In this document: positions 15,071 through 22,501 of the stretch, piece after piece
Numbering within the stretch: position 1 is the stretch's first letter
Layout: each line of letters begins with the position of its first letter
NCBI GenBank assembly: GCA_017424665.1
Contig: JAFOYK010000179.1
Coordinates: 1-23,894, forward strand
Reading direction: 5' to 3'
Source of the DNA: Oscillospiraceae bacterium
Lineage (GTDB): Bacteria > Bacillota > Clostridia > Oscillospirales > Ruminococcaceae
Length of the DNA stretch: 23,894 bases
Program-made: the position numbers and the translations under genes
The notes under the pieces: model-generated
What the model was told of the DNA's origin: nothing
The model's input: only the letters and a program-made list of their open reading frames with translations
Databases searched by the model: none

Positions 15071-16021
15071 ATGTTAGAAATTGAAAAACCGAGAATCGAA
15101 GCCGAAGAAAACCCCGAAAACCTCAGCTACGGAAAATTCGTTGTTGAACCTCTCGAGCGTGGATTTGGTACGACTCTTGGTAACAGCCTGAGACGCGTAT
15201 TGCTCTCCTCGCTTCCCGGCGTTGCTGTAACGTCCGTAAAGATTGACGGAATCCGTCATGAATTTTCCACCATTCCCGGTGTAAAAGAGGACGTCACCGA
15301 AATCATCCTCAACATCAAAGGCCTTACCGCAAAACTTCATTGCGACGGCCCCAAGGTTGTTGTAATTGATGTTTCCGGTGAACAAGAAGTCACTGCCGGT
15401 TCAATCCAGGCCGATTCTGAAGTCGAAATTCTCGACAAAGACATGCATATCGCAACTCTTGACAGCGATGGCCACCTTTTCATGGAAATTACCCTTGACA
15501 AAGGCCGCGGCTATATTTCCGCTGAAAGAAACAAACAGGATATGCAGCCTGCAATCGGCGTAATTCCCGTTGATAGTATTTATACTCCGGTACTGAAGGT
15601 AAACTATACTGTTGAAAACACTCGTGTTGGTCAGATTACCGACTACGATAAACTTACCCTCGAGGTTTGGACAGATAATACCATTTCCGCTAAGGAAGCA
15701 GTATCTCTCGGAGCTAAGGTCCTCAATGAACATCTCAACCTGTTCGTGGATCTTTCTGAAGACGCCTTCAAAGGCGAGATCATGGTAGAAAAGGACAACA
15801 ACTCTAAAGAGAAAGTCCTTGAGATGACCATTGAAGAACTTGACCTGTCCGTAAGAAGCTTCAACTGCCTCAAACGTGCAGGAATCAACACTGTCGAAGA
15901 CCTTATCGGCAAATCCGAGGACGAAATGATGAAAGTTCGTAACCTTGGTAAGAAGTCCCTTGAAGAAGTTGTTGCTAAGCTTGAATCTCTTGGCTTCAAC
16001 CTCAACAAGGAAGAAGATTGA
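15071..16021 (+). CDS. rpoA: DNA-directed RNA polymerase subunit alpha
   Basis: 316 residues. The N-terminal domain (to about 230) has '[20 protein letters not shown]' followed by '[20 protein letters not shown]', the dimerisation and beta-contact region. After an acidic linker the C-terminal domain has '[20 protein letters not shown]' and '[20 protein letters not shown]'. The RS.NCLK and NLGKKS residues that bind UP-element DNA in E. coli (R265, N268, C269, K298 region) are kept, consistent with use of the phased A-tracts upstream of this operon's own promoter. Confidence 0.98.
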   Translation: MLEIEKPRIEAEENPENLSYGKFVVEPLERGFGTTLGNSLRRVLLSSLPGVAVTSVKIDGIRHEFSTIPGVKEDVTEIILNIKGLTAKLHCDGPKVVVIDVSGEQEVTAGSIQADSEVEILDKDMHIATLDSDGHLFMEITLDKGRGYISAERNKQDMQPAIGVIPVDSIYTPVLKVNYTVENTRVGQITDYDKLTLEVWTDNTISAKEAVSLGAKVLNEHLNLFVDLSEDAFKGEIMVEKDNNSKEKVLEMTIEELDLSVRSFNCLKRAGINTVEDLIGKSEDEMMKVRNLGKKSLEEVVAKLESLGFNLNKEED

Positions 16022-16046
16022 TTGAATCAAAAAGGAGTGAATATCG

Positions 16047-16388
16047 ATGTCCGGAACTAGAAAGCTCGGTCGTGCTACCGACTGCAGAAGAGCTATGCTC
16101 CGCGCGATGGTCACCTATCTGCTTGAAAACGGCAAGATTGAAACCACCGTCACTCGTGCAAAAGAAGTTCGCGCTATGGCTGAGAAGATGATCACTATTG
16201 GTAAAAATAGCGATCTTCATTCCAAACGTCAGGTTTTTGCTTTCGTAACCAAGGAAGCAGTTGCAAAGAAACTCTTTGACGAGATCGCACCTAAATACGC
16301 CGAAAGAAACGGCGGTTACACCAGAATCATCAAAATTGGCCCCCGCCGCGGTGACGCAGCAGAAATGGCTATCATTGAGCTTGTGTAA
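16047..16388 (+). CDS. rplQ: 50S ribosomal protein L17
   Basis: 113 residues, the usual bacterial length. It has '[20 protein letters not shown]', '[20 protein letters not shown]' and the end '[20 protein letters not shown]' then 'AIIELV'. Last gene of the superoperon. The stop at 16386-16388 is followed by a strong terminator 27 bases later. Confidence 0.98.
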   Translation: MSGTRKLGRATDCRRAMLRAMVTYLLENGKIETTVTRAKEVRAMAEKMITIGKNSDLHSKRQVFAFVTKEAVAKKLFDEIAPKYAERNGGYTRIIKIGPRRGDAAEMAIIELV

Positions 16389-16413
16389 TTAATAGAGCAT
16401 AATTCTTAAGAAA

Positions 16414-16444
16414 TGCCTCCGGAGAAATCCGGAGGTATTTTTTT
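16414..16444 (+). terminator. Rho-independent terminator of the ribosomal superoperon
   Basis: CCTCCGGA (16416-16423) and TCCGGAGG (16428-16435) form a perfect 8-bp stem with a GAAA tetraloop, extended by G-U and T-A pairs, and a run of seven T follows (16438-16444). It separates the ribosomal genes from the next promoter at 16485. Confidence 0.96.
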
Positions 16445-16484
16445 GGCGCAATTTTCAAAAACCGCATTATAAAGCCAAAAAGCC

Positions 16485-16513
16485 TTGAAAAAAAGAAGGA
16501 AATTTGTTATAAT
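16485..16513 (+). promoter_or_regulatory. Sigma-A promoter of the DUF62-ECF operon
   Basis: TTGAAA (16485-16490) and TATAAT (16508-16513) stand 17 bp apart. The start would be near 16520, leaving a leader of about 82 nt. With the terminator just upstream, this makes the following genes a separate transcription unit with a strong housekeeping promoter. Confidence 0.87.
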
Positions 16514-16547
16514 TTCTGTAATTGATTATATATTGGATAAGTCTGTT

Positions 16548-16570
16548 TTTTAATTTTGGAAAAATTAAAA
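16548..16570 (+). repeat. AT-only inverted repeat in the DUF62 operon leader
   Basis: TTTTAATTTT (16548-16557) and AAAATTAAAA (16561-16570) are exact reverse complements with a three-base loop GGA. In RNA this forms a weak 10-bp hairpin about 10-15 bases before the Shine-Dalgarno of the first gene. It has no T-run. I could not match the leader to a SAM, purine or preQ1 riboswitch. Confidence 0.5.
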
Positions 16571-16601
16571 TCTGATATGAAAATCGGAGGAAAATATAAA
16601 A

Positions 16602-17441
16602 ATGGAAAAACCTATTCTTGTTTTTCAAACTGACTTTACTTATAAAGAAGGCGCAGTTTCCGCAATGTACGGCGTTGTAAAAACTGTTGACAGAAGCCTT
16701 GAAATTTTCACCGGCAGCCATGAAATTCCTCATTTTGATGCCTGGAGCGCAAGTTACCGCCTTTGGCAGACTGTTCGCTTCTGGCCGAAAGGCACAATTT
16801 TTGTTTCTGTTGTTGACCCCGGCGTTGGCACCGACAGAAGAGCTGCCGCGGTTAAAACTAAAGACGGCTATGTTATCATTACTCCCGATAACGGAAGCCT
16901 TACTCACATCGTTAAATTCCACGGTGTTGAAGAAGTTCGCATGATCGATTACGCTAACAGAAGACCCACCAGCGAAGGCAGTGCTGTTTTCGACGGAAGA
17001 GACCTTTTCGGATATAACGCAGCAAGACTTGCAGCGGGACAGATTTCTTTCGAAGAACTTGGCCCGGAATATCCCGCAGAAGAAATTGTAATGATCGATA
17101 TGCCGAAAGCTCATTCCGAAGAGGGGATGGTTTCCGGATATTTTGAAATTGTTGACCCCAACTTCGGCAATATGTGGTCCAACATTCTTGCTGAAGATTT
17201 TGAGCACGCAGGCTTTGAATACGGCGAAGAGCTTGTGCTCAAAGTTGAGCACGAAGGTGAAACCGTGCTCGAAAAAGCAATGCCTTATTGCAAAGCTTTC
17301 GGTGACGTTAAAAAAGGGGAGCCCCTTCTTTACACAAATGAACTTCTTCACGTTTCCGCAGCTCTTTCCGAAGGAAGCATGCTTGAGGAATATAAACTCG
17401 GTTTCGGCCCGGAATGGAAAGTTGAAATCAGGAGGAAATAA
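16602..17441 (+). CDS. SAM hydroxide adenosyltransferase family protein (DUF62), variant active site
   Basis: 279 residues, full-length DUF62/COG1912. Family motifs are 'LVFQTDFTYKEGAVSAMYGV' near the N-terminus, 'FVSVVDPGVGTDRR' (residues 67-80) and 'ITPDNGSLTHI' (93-103). Characterised members hydrolyse S-adenosylmethionine to adenosine and methionine using water activated by an Asp-Arg-His triad. Here D72 and R79 fit the Asp and Arg, but the usual 'FHGRD' reads 'FDGRD', putting Asp131 where His is expected. It may use another nucleophile, have low activity, or act as a partner of the paralogue that starts two bases downstream. The next gene's Shine-Dalgarno lies in the last codons of this one. 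Family sure; activity open. Confidence 0.88.
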   Translation: MEKPILVFQTDFTYKEGAVSAMYGVVKTVDRSLEIFTGSHEIPHFDAWSASYRLWQTVRFWPKGTIFVSVVDPGVGTDRRAAAVKTKDGYVIITPDNGSLTHIVKFHGVEEVRMIDYANRRPTSEGSAVFDGRDLFGYNAARLAAGQISFEELGPEYPAEEIVMIDMPKAHSEEGMVSGYFEIVDPNFGNMWSNILAEDFEHAGFEYGEELVLKVEHEGETVLEKAMPYCKAFGDVKKGEPLLYTNELLHVSAALSEGSMLEEYKLGFGPEWKVEIRRK

Positions 17442-17443
17442 TT

Positions 17444-18289
17444 ATGTCCGATGCGCTTGTTTTTCAAAGTGACTTTGGTCTTGTTGACGGTGCGGTTGCC
17501 GCAATGTATGGCGTTGCCCTTGATGTGGACAAAGATTTGAAAATTTTCAATCTTACCCATGACATAACGCCTTATAACATCTGGGAGGCAAGTTACCGCC
17601 TTTATCAGTCCGTTGAATATTGGCCGAAGGGAACGGTTTTTGTTTCCGTTGTTGACCCGGGCGTTGGTTCTTCCAGAAAAAGCGTTGTTGCGAAAACTTC
17701 CCAGGGACAGTTTATTGTAACCCCCGATAACGGAACTCTTACCCATATCAAAAAGAATATCGGAATCGTTTCCATAAGGGAAATTGACGAAAGCCGCCAC
17801 AGAAGACAGAACACCGAATTCAGCTACACTTTCCACGGAAGAGACGTTTACGCCAACACCGGCGCAAAACTTGCTTCCGGAAAAATAAGTTTCGAAGAAG
17901 TTGGTCCGGAACTTCCGATTGAAAAAATTCTTGAACTTCCCTGCGGAGAAGTTGTTGTGGAAGAAAAAAACGTTTCCGGATGCATTGATATTCTTGACGT
18001 TCGATTCGGAAGCCTTTGGACAAACGTTCCGAGAGAAGATTTCAAGAAAATCGGAGCAGAATTCGGCGACAGGATCGAAGTTACCATTTATAACAACGCG
18101 ATGCTTGTTTACCAGAACTACATCATGTACGGACATTCCTTTGCGGACGTCCGAATTGGTGAACCTATCATCTATGTAAACTCCCTTTACCGGATGGCTG
18201 TTGCGATCAACCAGGGTTCTTTCGCAAAAGCTTATAACATCGGTACCGGAAACCACTGGAAAATTGTTTTCAGAAAGATTTCCGATTAA
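17444..18289 (+). CDS. SAM hydroxide adenosyltransferase family protein (DUF62), intact triad
   Basis: 281 residues, a paralogue of the preceding gene along its whole length (shared 'AMYGV', 'ASYRL.Q.V..WPKGT.FVS' and 'VVDPGVG' blocks). The family triad is complete: D71 and R78 in 'VVDPGVGSSR' and H131 in 'YTFHGRDVYA'. The expected reaction is SAM + water to adenosine + methionine. DUF62 enzymes are trimers with the active site between subunits, so mixed trimers with the upstream paralogue are possible. The two-base spacing means nearly coupled translation. Its neighbours are an ECF transporter, so the substrate may be imported rather than made in the cell. Confidence 0.9.
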   Translation: MSDALVFQSDFGLVDGAVAAMYGVALDVDKDLKIFNLTHDITPYNIWEASYRLYQSVEYWPKGTVFVSVVDPGVGSSRKSVVAKTSQGQFIVTPDNGTLTHIKKNIGIVSIREIDESRHRRQNTEFSYTFHGRDVYANTGAKLASGKISFEEVGPELPIEKILELPCGEVVVEEKNVSGCIDILDVRFGSLWTNVPREDFKKIGAEFGDRIEVTIYNNAMLVYQNYIMYGHSFADVRIGEPIIYVNSLYRMAVAINQGSFAKAYNIGTGNHWKIVFRKISD

Positions 18290-18353
18290 AAAGTTCGTTC
18301 TATGCAAAACGCATAACGATATAAAGTCAAAAAACCTATAGGAGGGTAAAATT
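18290..18353 (+). promoter_or_regulatory. Spacer between DUF62-2 and the S component, with a small hairpin
   Basis: CGT (18296-18298) with ACG (18316-18318) and TATGC (18301-18305) with GCATA (18311-18315) form an eight-pair stem with a two-base bulge and a five-base loop. No T-run follows. TATAGGAGGG precedes the next ATG. I see no promoter consensus, so the S component is probably co-transcribed. Confidence 0.35.
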
Positions 18354-18938
18354 ATGCTTAAAAAATTTGTTGGCGAATGGAACACCAAAACCATCGTAGC
18401 AGTTGCAATCGGCGCAGCTCTTTACGGCGTACTTATGGTATGGGGCTCCATTCCGGTATTCACTAACACCAACCTTACCAGCGCAATGATCGTTCCTGTT
18501 GTTGTTGGCGCACTCTTCGGACCGCTTCCCGCAACTGTAGCACTTCTCGTTGGTAACTGCCTTGCTGACCTTATCGGCGGTTGGGGCTTCTGGTTCGACT
18601 GGTCCGTTGGTAACGGCGTTCTCGGTCTTTTCGTAGGCCTTCTTCCTCTCTATGGCGCAGACATCAAAAACGGTATCTTCAAAGTAAAACACGCTGTTAT
18701 CTACACCATCTGCTGCCTTCTCGGTAACGCAATTGCTTTCGGCATTGTAACCCCTGTTATGACCTCTCTCTTCTATTCTGCAGACCTTGAAATTACTTTC
18801 CTCCAGAGCTTTGCAGGCGGTATTTCCAACACTGCTGTTCTTGTAGTTATCGGCATTCCCGTTCTTGTTCTTCTTTCCAAACGTTATGCTTCCAGAGCAA
18901 ACCTTGTTGAAGAACCCGAAGAACTTACCGAAGAATAA
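18354..18938 (+). CDS. ECF transporter S component (substrate-binding membrane protein)
   Basis: 194 residues with about five or six hydrophobic segments (roughly 14-34, 42-66, 83-100, 112-136, 152-176). The early 'IGAALYGVLMVW' segment resembles the AxxxA-type first helix of S components that contacts EcfT. 'PVVVGALFGPLPATVALLVG' and 'LADLIGGWGFWFDWSVGNG' recall the COG4720/DUF1393 group of S components with their D-W-S-x-G-N motif. S components bind the solute outside and topple in the membrane when joined to an EcfT-EcfA module, which is encoded just downstream. The substrate cannot be read from sequence; the DUF62 pair points to an adenosyl or nucleoside compound. The acidic tail 'EEPEELTEE' is cytoplasmic. 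Confidence 0.85.
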   Translation: MLKKFVGEWNTKTIVAVAIGAALYGVLMVWGSIPVFTNTNLTSAMIVPVVVGALFGPLPATVALLVGNCLADLIGGWGFWFDWSVGNGVLGLFVGLLPLYGADIKNGIFKVKHAVIYTICCLLGNAIAFGIVTPVMTSLFYSADLEITFLQSFAGGISNTAVLVVIGIPVLVLLSKRYASRANLVEEPEELTEE

Positions 18939-18957
18939 TTTTTTTGAAACCGATTTT

Positions 18958-18994
18958 CGTCCCTCCGCTTTGCGGAGGGACGGATTTTAGTTTT
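18958..18994 (+). terminator. GC-rich hairpin with broken T-run between S component and ATPase genes
   Basis: CGTCCCTCCGC (18958-18968) pairs without mismatch with GCGGAGGGACG (18972-18982) around TTT. The following bases are GATTTTAGTTTT, an interrupted T-run. This would act as a partial terminator, giving more DUF62 and S-component transcript than ATPase and T component. Full termination would leave the ATPase without a recognised promoter. Confidence 0.65.
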
Positions 18995-19057
18995 AAAAGC
19001 AGGCATAAAAGAGCCCTGAAAAAACATTTTCCGGTTGTTTTATGCCTACTTTTTAAA
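18991..19057 (+). repeat. Long imperfect inverted repeat just before the ATPase ribosome binding site
   Basis: AGGCATAAAA (19001-19010) and TTTTATGCCT (19038-19047) are exact reverse complements, and the stem continues outward to 18991 and 19057 with two mismatches, 18 pairs in all around a 27-base loop. Five T (19050-19054) lie in the 3' arm. It ends four bases before AAGGAG (19061-19066). It could be a second weak terminator, a translational switch, or a remnant of a small palindromic repeat element. Confidence 0.55.
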
Positions 19058-19074
19058 GAAAAGGAGCTGCTGAA

Positions 19075-20790
19075 TTGGAAAAGAAACCGATTATTGAATT
19101 TAAAGACTTTAGTTTTAAATATAAGATCCAGAGCAAGGCGACCCTTCGTGATATAAATCTTACTATTTATGAAGGTGAAAAAGTTCTTATCCTCGGACCT
19201 TCCGGCTGCGGAAAATCCACCCTTATGAGCTGCATCAACGGACTTATTCCTTTTTCGAACGAAGGCGAAATCACCGGAAGCTGTAAGGTCAACGGAAGAG
19301 AAACCAGAACTCTTTCCATTTTTGAACTTTCCAAAGAGGTCGGAACCGTTCTTCAGGACAGCGACGCCCAGTTCGTAGGTCTTTCCGTCGGTGAAGATAT
19401 AGCTTTCTCTATGGAAAACGAAATGGTTCCGAGAAAGGAAATGATTCCGGAAGTTGAAAAACTTGCCGGAACCGTGGGAATGGAAGATTTTATCAAAGCG
19501 CTTCCTTTCGATCTTTCCGGCGGACAGAAACAGAAAGTTGCTCTTGCCGGCGTAATCAGCGATAAGGTAAACATTCTTATGTTCGACGAACCCCTTGCGG
19601 CTCTTGACCCCAAGATGGGCGTTGCGACCATTGAACTTATCGACAGGGTTTCCCAGGATAAAACCAAAACTGTTCTTATAATTGAGCACAGACTTGAGGA
19701 CGTTCTTTACCGCCCGGTGGACAGAATCATCCTTATGGGCGAGGGAAGAATCGTTGCGGATACCACCCCAATCGAGCTTCTTAATTCCAATCTTCTTAAA
19801 GAAAGCGGCGTTCGCGAACCGCTTTATCTCACCGCGATGAAATATGCGGGATGCGATATTTCCGCAAACAAAACCATTTGCGATATTGAAAACCTTGAGC
19901 TTTCCGATGACGACAAAGAAAAACTCATCGCATTTTTCCATGAGGAAACTCCTGAAATCAAAAAAGAACCCGGCGAGGAAGTTATCCGCCTTGATGACGT
20001 AACTTTTGCTTATGAACACGGAAAACCCGTTGTAAAGGGACTTGATACCGTCATCAGAAAAGGCGAAAGAGTTGCAGTGGTCGGCAAAAACGGTGCGGGA
20101 AAATCCACCATGGCAAAACTTATAACCGGAATTCACCGCCCGAACAAAGGACATATTTACATAGACGGAAAGGATTATAAAAAATCCACCGTTAAAGAAA
20201 TCGGTGAAGAAGTGGGCTACGTAATGCAGATGCCCAACCAGATGATAGTTAAAGACCTTATCAAAGATGAGGTCGAACTTGCGCTTCGCCTTCGCAATAT
20301 TTCCGAAGAGGAAATTACCGAGCGCGCGGCGGAAGCCATGAAGGCATGCGGACTTTATTCCATGAGAAAATGGCCGGTGGATTCCGTCAGCTACGGACAG
20401 AAAAAACGTGTTACCGTCGCAAGTATCATGGCTCTTGGTCCGGATACCATCATTCTTGATGAACCGACGGCCGGTCAGGATTATCGCCACTATACCGATA
20501 TCATCAAATTTATCAATAAGCTCAACAGCGAATACGGAAAAACCATCATCTTTATCACCCACGATATGCATCTTGCGATTGAAAACACCGACAGAGCAAT
20601 CGTTTTTGCGGATGGAAAGATAATCGCGGATGAATCCGTTTATTCCGTTCTTTCCAACGACGAAATCATCGAAAAGGCAAACCTTAAGCAGACCAGCCTT
20701 TATATGCTTGCCAAAAAGCTTGATCTTTCGCCGGAAAAATTTATCGAGCACTTTATCCGTTATGAAAGGATGGTGAAATCGGGTGAATAA
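19075..20790 (+). CDS. ECF transporter ATPase with two fused ABC domains (EcfA-EcfA')
   Basis: 571 residues, two ABC domains in one chain. Domain 1: Walker A GPSGCGKST (41-49), Q-loop Q94, signature LSGGQ (147-151), Walker B ILMFDEP (167-173), H-switch H205. Domain 2: Walker A GKNGAGKST (337-345), signature VSYGQ (438-442, SGGQ changed to SYGQ), Walker B D462-E463, H496. It powers solute uptake with EcfT. TTG at 19075 is the start: AAGGAG is eight bases upstream and the strand-1 sequence 'PIIEFKDFSFKY' follows. The last eight bases overlap the T-component gene. Fused ATPases of this kind (YkoD-like) usually belong to dedicated, single-substrate ECF systems. Confidence 0.93.
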   Translation: MEKKPIIEFKDFSFKYKIQSKATLRDINLTIYEGEKVLILGPSGCGKSTLMSCINGLIPFSNEGEITGSCKVNGRETRTLSIFELSKEVGTVLQDSDAQFVGLSVGEDIAFSMENEMVPRKEMIPEVEKLAGTVGMEDFIKALPFDLSGGQKQKVALAGVISDKVNILMFDEPLAALDPKMGVATIELIDRVSQDKTKTVLIIEHRLEDVLYRPVDRIILMGEGRIVADTTPIELLNSNLLKESGVREPLYLTAMKYAGCDISANKTICDIENLELSDDDKEKLIAFFHEETPEIKKEPGEEVIRLDDVTFAYEHGKPVVKGLDTVIRKGERVAVVGKNGAGKSTMAKLITGIHRPNKGHIYIDGKDYKKSTVKEIGEEVGYVMQMPNQMIVKDLIKDEVELALRLRNISEEEITERAAEAMKACGLYSMRKWPVDSVSYGQKKRVTVASIMALGPDTIILDEPTAGQDYRHYTDIIKFINKLNSEYGKTIIFITHDMHLAIENTDRAIVFADGKIIADESVYSVLSNDEIIEKANLKQTSLYMLAKKLDLSPEKFIEHFIRYERMVKSGE

Positions 20791-21664
20791 CCGTTTTCTT
20801 ATAAACTATACCCCCGGTTCCACTTTTTTGCATAAACTTAACGGAACCACAAAGGTAATCGGCTTTATCGCAATAACCATTGCGATCATCGCAACTTTCG
20901 ATTTCAGAATCATGCTTGCGATTTTCCTTCTTTGCATGGCAGGCGTTGCAAGCATGAGACCCAACTGGAAACCCATCGCTTTTATGTTCGGTTTCCTTAT
21001 CGTTATGAACGGAATTATCGGAAGCCTTATGGTAATTGTAATTTCTCCCGAATCCGGACTTACGAAAACCGGAATGGAAACGGTTTTCTGGTCAACGGCA
21101 AACGGAAGATTTTATCTCAGCTGGGAACTTCTTTGGTACACCTGGGCAATGTTCTTTAAAAGAGTTGCTTCTCTTTCTTCCGCAATGCTCTTTGTTCTTT
21201 CCATAACTCCTTCGGAGCTTGCGGCGGGACTTAACAGCATCAAAATGCCTTATAAAGTCTGCACCATCGTTTCCCTTGCTTTCCGTACCATTCCCGATAT
21301 CGCAAGAGATTTTACCGACATCAAAAATTCCATGATGATGCGCGGCGTTGAACTTGAAAAAGCTTCTCTTTCCAAAAAACTCAAGCAATATATCATAATG
21401 CTTGTTCCGCTTCTTATGAGCAGCTTTGCGAAAGTTGAAAACATTTCCAACTCCATGGATCTCCGTTCTTACGGAAAATGCAAAGGAAGAACCTGGTACA
21501 GCGAACACCCCGCAACAAAAGGCGATTATATCGCCAGAGGCGGAATCGTTCTTATTTTCCTTTGGTGCGCTTTCTATATTATTTTCTTCCGCAACATGCA
21601 TGCTCCGCTTGTTGATTTCTGGTGCCCCTGGGTTCCGCAGGAAATTTCCGGTTATTGGTTCTGA
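20783..21664 (+). CDS. ECF transporter T component (EcfT-like permease)
   Basis: 293 residues, with hydrophobic segments near the N-terminus ('VIGFIAITIAIIATF', 'FMFGFLIVMNGIIGSLMVIV'), in the middle ('AMLFVLSITPSELAAGL') and at the C-terminus ('IVLIFLWCAFYIIFF'). Two coupling-helix motifs typical of EcfT are present: 'MMMRG' (R187) and 'MDLRSYG' (R228); these helices dock in the ATPases. EcfT joins the S component to the ATPase pair. The start is GTG at 20783, eight bases inside the ATPase gene, so the two are coupled and probably made in fixed ratio. The tail after the last helix is longer than in minimal EcfT. Confidence 0.92.
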   Translation: MNNRFLINYTPGSTFLHKLNGTTKVIGFIAITIAIIATFDFRIMLAIFLLCMAGVASMRPNWKPIAFMFGFLIVMNGIIGSLMVIVISPESGLTKTGMETVFWSTANGRFYLSWELLWYTWAMFFKRVASLSSAMLFVLSITPSELAAGLNSIKMPYKVCTIVSLAFRTIPDIARDFTDIKNSMMMRGVELEKASLSKKLKQYIIMLVPLLMSSFAKVENISNSMDLRSYGKCKGRTWYSEHPATKGDYIARGGIVLIFLWCAFYIIFFRNMHAPLVDFWCPWVPQEISGYWF

Positions 21665-21675
21665 TGAGGTGAAAT

Positions 21676-22437
21676 ATGGCTTTTGAACATTTTGTTGTCC
21701 ATATTCCCCATAATTCCTTCGAAATTCCGGAAAGTTATAAAAACAGTTTCTGCATCAGCGAAAAGGAAGTTTTTCGTCAGCAGCTTTTTATGACCGACGC
21801 ACACACAGCCGAACTTTTTTGCGATGATGAAATTGCGAAAGTTCGCGTAATAAACCCGGTCAGCCGCCTTATTTGCGATGTTGAAAGATTCCGCGACGAT
21901 AAAGACGAATATAACGCCGAAAAAGGCCAGGGCCTTATGTATACCAAAGGAATGTTCGGAAAAAAACTTCGCGACTATGACGAAAACTTAAGAAACAGAA
22001 TTCTTGAGGAATTTTACGACCCGCATCACGCAAGACTTACCGAAGCGGTCGAACTTGCCCTTGAAAAAACCGGAAGATGCACAATTCTTGACGGACACAG
22101 TTTTAATTCCGTCTGGCCGATAAAGCGCGACTGTTTTTTCAGAAGACCGGATTTCTGCATCGGTACCGACCCTTTCCATACTCCTAAAGGACTTGAGGAA
22201 GCTTTGGTAAAAGCATGTAAAGAAGCGGGTTATCATGTAAGGGTGAACACCCCTTATTGCGGAACCATAACTCCGATCAAACATTACGGAAAAGACAAAA
22301 GAGTTTTGAGCATTATGGTCGAAGTTAACCGCAAGCTTTATATGAACGAAAAAACCGGAGAAAAAACCAAAGGTTTTGAAAAAACAAAAGAAATGTGCCG
22401 CAAACTTATGAAAATCGCGGCGGAATATGAAGAATAA
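21676..22437 (+). CDS. N-formylglutamate amidohydrolase-like protein (FGase/HutG-type fold)
   Basis: 253 residues. Family motifs seen are 'VVHIPHNSFEIP' (residues 7-18), 'LICDVERFRDD' (about 65-75), 'ILDGHSFN' (about 137-144) and 'VEVNRKLYM' (about 215-223), which supply His, Asp and Glu residues of the metal-dependent hydrolase site. Known members release formate from N-formylglutamate at the end of a histidine degradation route, but no other hut gene is in the window. The gene begins 11 bases after the T component with GAGGTG as Shine-Dalgarno, so it belongs to the ECF operon. It may hydrolyse an amide in the imported compound; this is inference. Confidence 0.85.
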   Translation: MAFEHFVVHIPHNSFEIPESYKNSFCISEKEVFRQQLFMTDAHTAELFCDDEIAKVRVINPVSRLICDVERFRDDKDEYNAEKGQGLMYTKGMFGKKLRDYDENLRNRILEEFYDPHHARLTEAVELALEKTGRCTILDGHSFNSVWPIKRDCFFRRPDFCIGTDPFHTPKGLEEALVKACKEAGYHVRVNTPYCGTITPIKHYGKDKRVLSIMVEVNRKLYMNEKTGEKTKGFEKTKEMCRKLMKIAAEYEE

Positions 22438-22466
22438 AAAATGCAGGCTTTGCCTGCATTTTTTTG
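22436..22466. terminator. Terminator at the end of the DUF62-ECF operon
   Basis: ATGCAGGC (22441-22448) and GCCTGCAT (22452-22459) form a perfect 8-bp stem with a TTT loop, with A's before and seven T after, so it can work in both directions. It begins right at the stop codon of the FGase-like gene. Confidence 0.93.
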
Positions 22467-22501
22467 TTTTCGGTTACGGAAAATGACAAAAAAATCGGTG
22501 G

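Noticed and set aside
18944..19156. 70-residue plus-strand ORF starting in the S component-ATPase gap
   Set aside because: It is translated from the hairpin at 18958-18982 and overlaps the ATPase start in another frame, with no Shine-Dalgarno site.
18925..20751. 608-residue minus-strand ORF opposite the ABC ATPase
   Set aside because: The plus strand has all ABC motifs twice; the minus frame has no recognisable domain and would be a chance product of codon bias.
22429..22437. GAAGAATAA as a sigma-H -10 for spoIIA
   Set aside because: No -35 match at the right distance, and two terminators lie between it and spoIIAA.
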